Below, piece by piece: positions 29,920 to 33,182 of a stretch of 33,182 nucleotides of DNA (position 1 is its first letter; the number at the start of each line of letters is the position of its first letter). The position numbers were made by a program, and so were the translations under genes. The notes beneath the pieces are model-generated. The model made no database searches, was not told the DNA's origin, and saw only the letters and a program-made list of their open reading frames with translations. Origin of the DNA: JAVBUP01 sp031555175. Lineage in GTDB: Bacteria > Bacillota_I > Bacilli_A > Erysipelotrichales > Coprobacillaceae. The DNA lies in assembly GCA_031555175.1 (NCBI GenBank), contig JAVBUP010000061.1:1-33182 (forward strand). Direction: 5' to 3'.

Positions 29920-30283
29920 ATTTTATATTTTTTAAAATTAAAAGTATTAACATAATCCAAAAAACTATAATCGGCAGGGCATACAAACACTTTTTTGGTT
30001 TGCCATTGTCCCACATACCCAGTGCCGCCTCTTTATTCTTAATCCATATATCCGATGGTATTAGTTTAATAGTAAGTGTGATCAGCATTGGTAATAATAT
30101 AATATCATCTAAATAACCTAATACTGGAATAAAATCCGGAATTAAATCAATAGGTGAAAGGGCATAAACTACTACAATACTAGCCATTATCTTTGCTATA
30201 AATGGTGTATTTTTATCTTTGAGAGATAAAAACACAGCTGGTACATCAAGTTTTAACTGTTTTGCTCGTTTTTTTATATCCAT
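29918..30283 (-). CDS. DUF1232 (YkvA-like) membrane protein
   Basis: A 121-aa protein with DUF1232 at about 35-70, showing the hallmark SPIDLIPDFIPVLGYLDD, and hydrophobic helices at 27-45, 55-75 and 98-117. YkvA-like proteins are small inner-membrane proteins of unknown function. It starts 10 nt after the MATE gene and is probably the last gene of the LytTR-MATE-YkvA operon. Confidence 0.85.
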   Translation of the reverse strand: MDIKKRAKQLKLDVPAVFLSLKDKNTPFIAKIMASIVVVYALSPIDLIPDFIPVLGYLDDIILLPMLITLTIKLIPSDIWIKNKEAALGMWDNGKPKKCLYALPIIVFWIMLILLILKNIK

Positions 30284-30293
30284 ATATAATATC

Positions 30294-31643
30294 TTATCCT
30301 AATGCTGAATCAAGCCAATGATACTTAGAGTAAACGATTTGGCCAAAAATACATATAATCAAATTACTCAAAATCATTGACCACCAAATTCCACTAATAC
30401 CAAGTGTGGTAAATCTTTCAAATATAACAATCATCGGAATTCTTAGTCCCCATAGTCTTATCATTGATATTATCAAAGTATATTTAGTATTGCCAGACCC
30501 ATCAAAAGAACCACTAAGTGAATTAAACCAACCCATAAAGAATACTGTTCCAACTGAATAATATACATATTCAGTTGCCATACTCATTAAATCAGTACTG
30601 GCATCTTTTACTAATAGATTAACTAGCATCCCAGCCATCGCCCATCCAGTTATAGTCATAATAACTGCGATACCCCCGATAAGATGCATTGATTTTCGAT
30701 AACACTCTTTAATTCTTTCAATATTTCCAGCACCAATATTTTGACCAATAAAAGTAGCAAGAGCGCTACCAACTCCATTGCTTGGTATGTAGGCTAGAGA
30801 TGATATTTTCGAGCCAACACCATACGCTGAAATAGCAGTTGCTCCATAACTTACAACGTATTTATTCATCATTACAAAGCCAAATGCGCTTAAAAACTGC
30901 CCAATCGATGCTGGTATAGCTACAAATATGATCTGCTTGAGAACTATGAACTTAATCTTATATTTTTTGAAATCTATTCTTGTTATTGCATCATTTTTCA
31001 TTAATATTTTTACTGCGTATGGGATAACTATAATTTTTGAAAGTACCGTCGCTACAGCAGCCCCGAATACTCCCCAGTTTAACACAAATATAAATATTGG
31101 ATCTAAAATTGCGTTTAAAATTGCTGAAATCGAATTCACCCAAACTGGTGTTTTTGAATCTCCGCCACCCTGACGGATAGCTTGAAAATTTGCAAGAATA
31201 AATAAGAAAACATAATCTGCTGCCATAACCCGAAAATAAATGAGACCATATTCGTATATTTCTGCAGGTGTCTTCATCCAATCAAGCAATATTGGCGCAA
31301 ATACATATGAAATAACACCAAGTAATAATCCTAAAACAATTGATAATGCCATTGAATGAGTAGCAAACACATTTCCTTTCTCTGAATTTCTCTCTCCTAT
31401 TGAGCGCGAAATCAACGAAAGAGCCGCGACACTCAATCCTGTAGAAAAAGCTAAAGCACAATTCATTATCGGTCCAATAACTGCGACACCACCAACTTGA
31501 TTTTCCCCAAGCTGACCCACCCAGAAGGCATCAACTATATTGTACAGTGAACTTATTAAGCTAAACATCATTAATGGCAATGCCATTTTTATTAGTCCTT
31601 TATATACATTTTCCTCTAGTATATAAGCATTTTTACTCTTCAT
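30294..31643 (-). CDS. MATE family efflux transporter
   Basis: A 449-aa multidrug/toxin extrusion antiporter with about 12 membrane helices. The N-terminal repeat begins GLIKMALPLMMFSLISSLYN and IVDAFWVGQLG, the D and W-x-G elements typical of MATE proteins of the DinF/NorM class; the second repeat begins at about 225 with IFVAIPASIGQFLSAFGFV. Substrate unknown. SD GAAGGGGGTGG before ATG. It lies 14 nt downstream of the LytTR regulator, suggesting regulation of the exporter by that protein. Confidence 0.92.
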   Translation of the reverse strand: MKSKNAYILEENVYKGLIKMALPLMMFSLISSLYNIVDAFWVGQLGENQVGGVAVIGPIMNCALAFSTGLSVAALSLISRSIGERNSEKGNVFATHSMALSIVLGLLLGVISYVFAPILLDWMKTPAEIYEYGLIYFRVMAADYVFLFILANFQAIRQGGGDSKTPVWVNSISAILNAILDPIFIFVLNWGVFGAAVATVLSKIIVIPYAVKILMKNDAITRIDFKKYKIKFIVLKQIIFVAIPASIGQFLSAFGFVMMNKYVVSYGATAISAYGVGSKISSLAYIPSNGVGSALATFIGQNIGAGNIERIKECYRKSMHLIGGIAVIMTITGWAMAGMLVNLLVKDASTDLMSMATEYVYYSVGTVFFMGWFNSLSGSFDGSGNTKYTLIISMIRLWGLRIPMIVIFERFTTLGISGIWWSMILSNLIICIFGQIVYSKYHWLDSALG

Positions 31644-31657
31644 GATTCCACCCCCTT

Positions 31658-32392
31658 CTACTCATATAGAAATTTAACCCTTTGGCCAAAAAATATTTCA
31701 ATCCCCATTATTTCCGGTAGATACTTCGTCCCAAGAGGTATTTTTTCCTTACAGTCCCTTAGCATTATAAATTTTTCTTTTATATCTATACTTACTATCT
31801 TTTTAGTATTAACTATATAACTTTTATGTACTTGTACAAAGGAATCATCTAGTTTATTTAATATATCTTTTAGAGATATATTTGTATATTCTATAACCTT
31901 ATCCTTATTTACTACATTAATATCCTTATTATTTACTTCAACGTAGCTAATTTCATCGAATGCAATTACTTTAATTTCATTAAATTTCTTTATTGATATT
32001 CTTTGCAAAGGTTTAGAGGCATTTTCAAAACTTTTTACAACAGGTTCTAACATAACCTGGTAATAATTTCTCTTAATTGGTCTCAATAAACAATCATAGC
32101 AATGAATATTTCTAAAAGCAAATAGCATATCTTGCTCATTATCAACCATGCATATAATCGGCAAGTAGAAATATCCTTCTCTTTCCCTTATTCTTTCGCA
32201 AAGCATTAAACTATGGTAGTCATGCGGCAATAAATCTAATAGCAGTAAGTCTATCCTATAATTATTAAACATTTGATCAGCTTCTTCACATGACATTGCT
32301 ACTAATACTGTAATACTGTTGTTTAGAGAATATAAAAAAAGTTTTAACTCTTCAATCTCACTTCTATCTTTGCTTACTAGTAGAATATTCAT
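31658..32392 (-). CDS. LytTR-type response regulator with atypical receiver
   Basis: A 244-aa transcription regulator: N-terminal CheY-like receiver (1-120) and C-terminal LytTR DNA-binding domain (about 145-244; FDEISYVEVNNKDINVV, SFVQVHKSYIVN, and LGTKYLP motif). Phosphorylation Asp D53 (LLLLDLLPHD) is present, but the acidic pair at the start is K8-D9 and the switch Lys is Arg (LLRPIK, R108), so it may act in a phospho-independent way. No histidine kinase is adjacent. Heads an operon with MATE and YkvA, 50 nt downstream of the 5S rRNA terminator. Confidence 0.88.
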   Translation of the reverse strand: MNILLVSKDRSEIEELKLFLYSLNNSITVLVAMSCEEADQMFNNYRIDLLLLDLLPHDYHSLMLCERIREREGYFYLPIICMVDNEQDMLFAFRNIHCYDCLLRPIKRNYYQVMLEPVVKSFENASKPLQRISIKKFNEIKVIAFDEISYVEVNNKDINVVNKDKVIEYTNISLKDILNKLDDSFVQVHKSYIVNTKKIVSIDIKEKFIMLRDCKEKIPLGTKYLPEIMGIEIFFGQRVKFLYE

Positions 32393-32407
32393 AAAATCAC
32401 CTTTCCC

Positions 32408-32436
32408 ATAATATCACAAATTAAAAACGAAATAAA
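32408..32436 (-). promoter_or_regulatory. Promoter of the LytTR-MATE operon
   Basis: TTTATT (32436-32431), 17-nt spacer, TATTAT (32413-32408), on the minus strand, just after the rRNA terminator T-run. Confidence 0.45.
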
Positions 32437-32445
32437 CAAAAAAAA

Positions 32446-32555
32446 GCCTAGCGACTTGCTATCTTCGCGCTTGCGCACTATTTTCACCGTTAAGATGCTT
32501 AACTTCTGTGTTCGGTATGGGAACAGGTGTGTCCATCTTGCTATCGTCACTAGAC
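32446..32555 (-). rRNA. rrf: 5S ribosomal RNA
   Basis: About 110 nt. Helix I pairs 5' GTCTAGTGAC with 3' GTCGCTAGGC, and the central region shows the conserved CCGAACACAGAAGTTAAG of bacterial 5S rRNA. The transcript ends in a run of T (32438-32445), acting as a terminator for the rRNA operon. Ends are estimated by pairing. Confidence 0.93.
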
Positions 32556-32641
32556 TGCTTTTTTTGAGTGTGATCACTCAAAACTAGATAATAAATGATT
32601 CTTGTGTTCTATTTATATACTTAGCGTTATAACCAATCTTC
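32556..32641 (-). other. 23S-5S spacer with hairpin
   Basis: The spacer contains TTTTGAGTG-ATCA-CACTCAAAA (9-bp stem), likely part of the processing of the 5S precursor. No tRNA gene was recognised in it. Confidence 0.6.

Positions 32642-33182
<541 letters not shown>

Noticed and set aside
32389..32577. 62-aa ORF on the minus strand through the 5S gene
   Set aside because: Overlaps 5S rRNA and its terminator; not a gene.

Overview
This window looks like the chromosome of a low-GC, Gram-positive spore-former in the Bacillota. The DNA is AT-rich and TGA is used as a stop. Start sites carry strong AGGAGG-type Shine-Dalgarno (SD) sequences. The SUF order (sufC-D-S-U-B) and the block ylbD-ylbE-ylbF-rsmD-coaD next to a SEDS gene are Bacillus-like, and there is a CotF-family coat protein and a YjcZ-type tiny protein. 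A Turicibacter- or Erysipelotrichia-like lineage is a guess. Nearly all genes, including the rRNA genes at the right end, lie on the minus strand.

Left edge (1-1160): the 3' end of an IS-type transposase, then a small peptide gene with its own promoter and terminator that looks like a class I lanthipeptide precursor without modification genes nearby, then about 600 bp of mostly decayed DNA. Next come rsgA with a coupled upstream mini-ORF, a RidA-family gene, an acyl-ACP thioesterase and a lipoprotein cell-wall amidase. A complete SUF iron-sulfur operon follows (sufC-sufD-sufS-sufU-sufB, plus 5-formyl-THF cyclo-ligase), with a short form of SufD.

Middle (10.9-20.5 kb): a CYTH protein, small membrane and unknown proteins, a DUF1848 protein with a C-terminal radical-SAM-like cysteine cluster, and the most striking locus: one tightly coupled minus-strand operon encoding a large secreted thioester-domain adhesin, a one-TM protein, a CpaF/TadA ATPase, TadB- and TadC-like membrane proteins, two tiny Flp-like pilins (below 60 residues) and a TadE-like protein. 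No prepilin peptidase or sortase signal is visible, and the operon leader has a terminator-like hairpin. It may encode a minimal Tad-like surface fibre that displays a covalent (thioester) adhesin.

Right part (20.6-33.2 kb): spore coat genes, thiT under a TPP riboswitch with an SD-masking hairpin, free methionine-R-sulfoxide reductase, a pseudouridine synthase, and a gene-free 200-bp interval that has all the parts of a small regulatory RNA: extended -10 promoter, two cre-like operators, 5' hairpin, C-rich unpaired segments and a strong terminator. Then come coaD/rsmD/ylbFED/SEDS/UPF0223, a YjcZ-like gene, a serine hydrolase, peptide deformylase, a LytTR regulator-MATE exporter-YkvA operon, 5S rRNA and the 3' end of 23S rRNA.

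All calls come from reading the sequence. Family names rest on recognised motifs; no database search was run.
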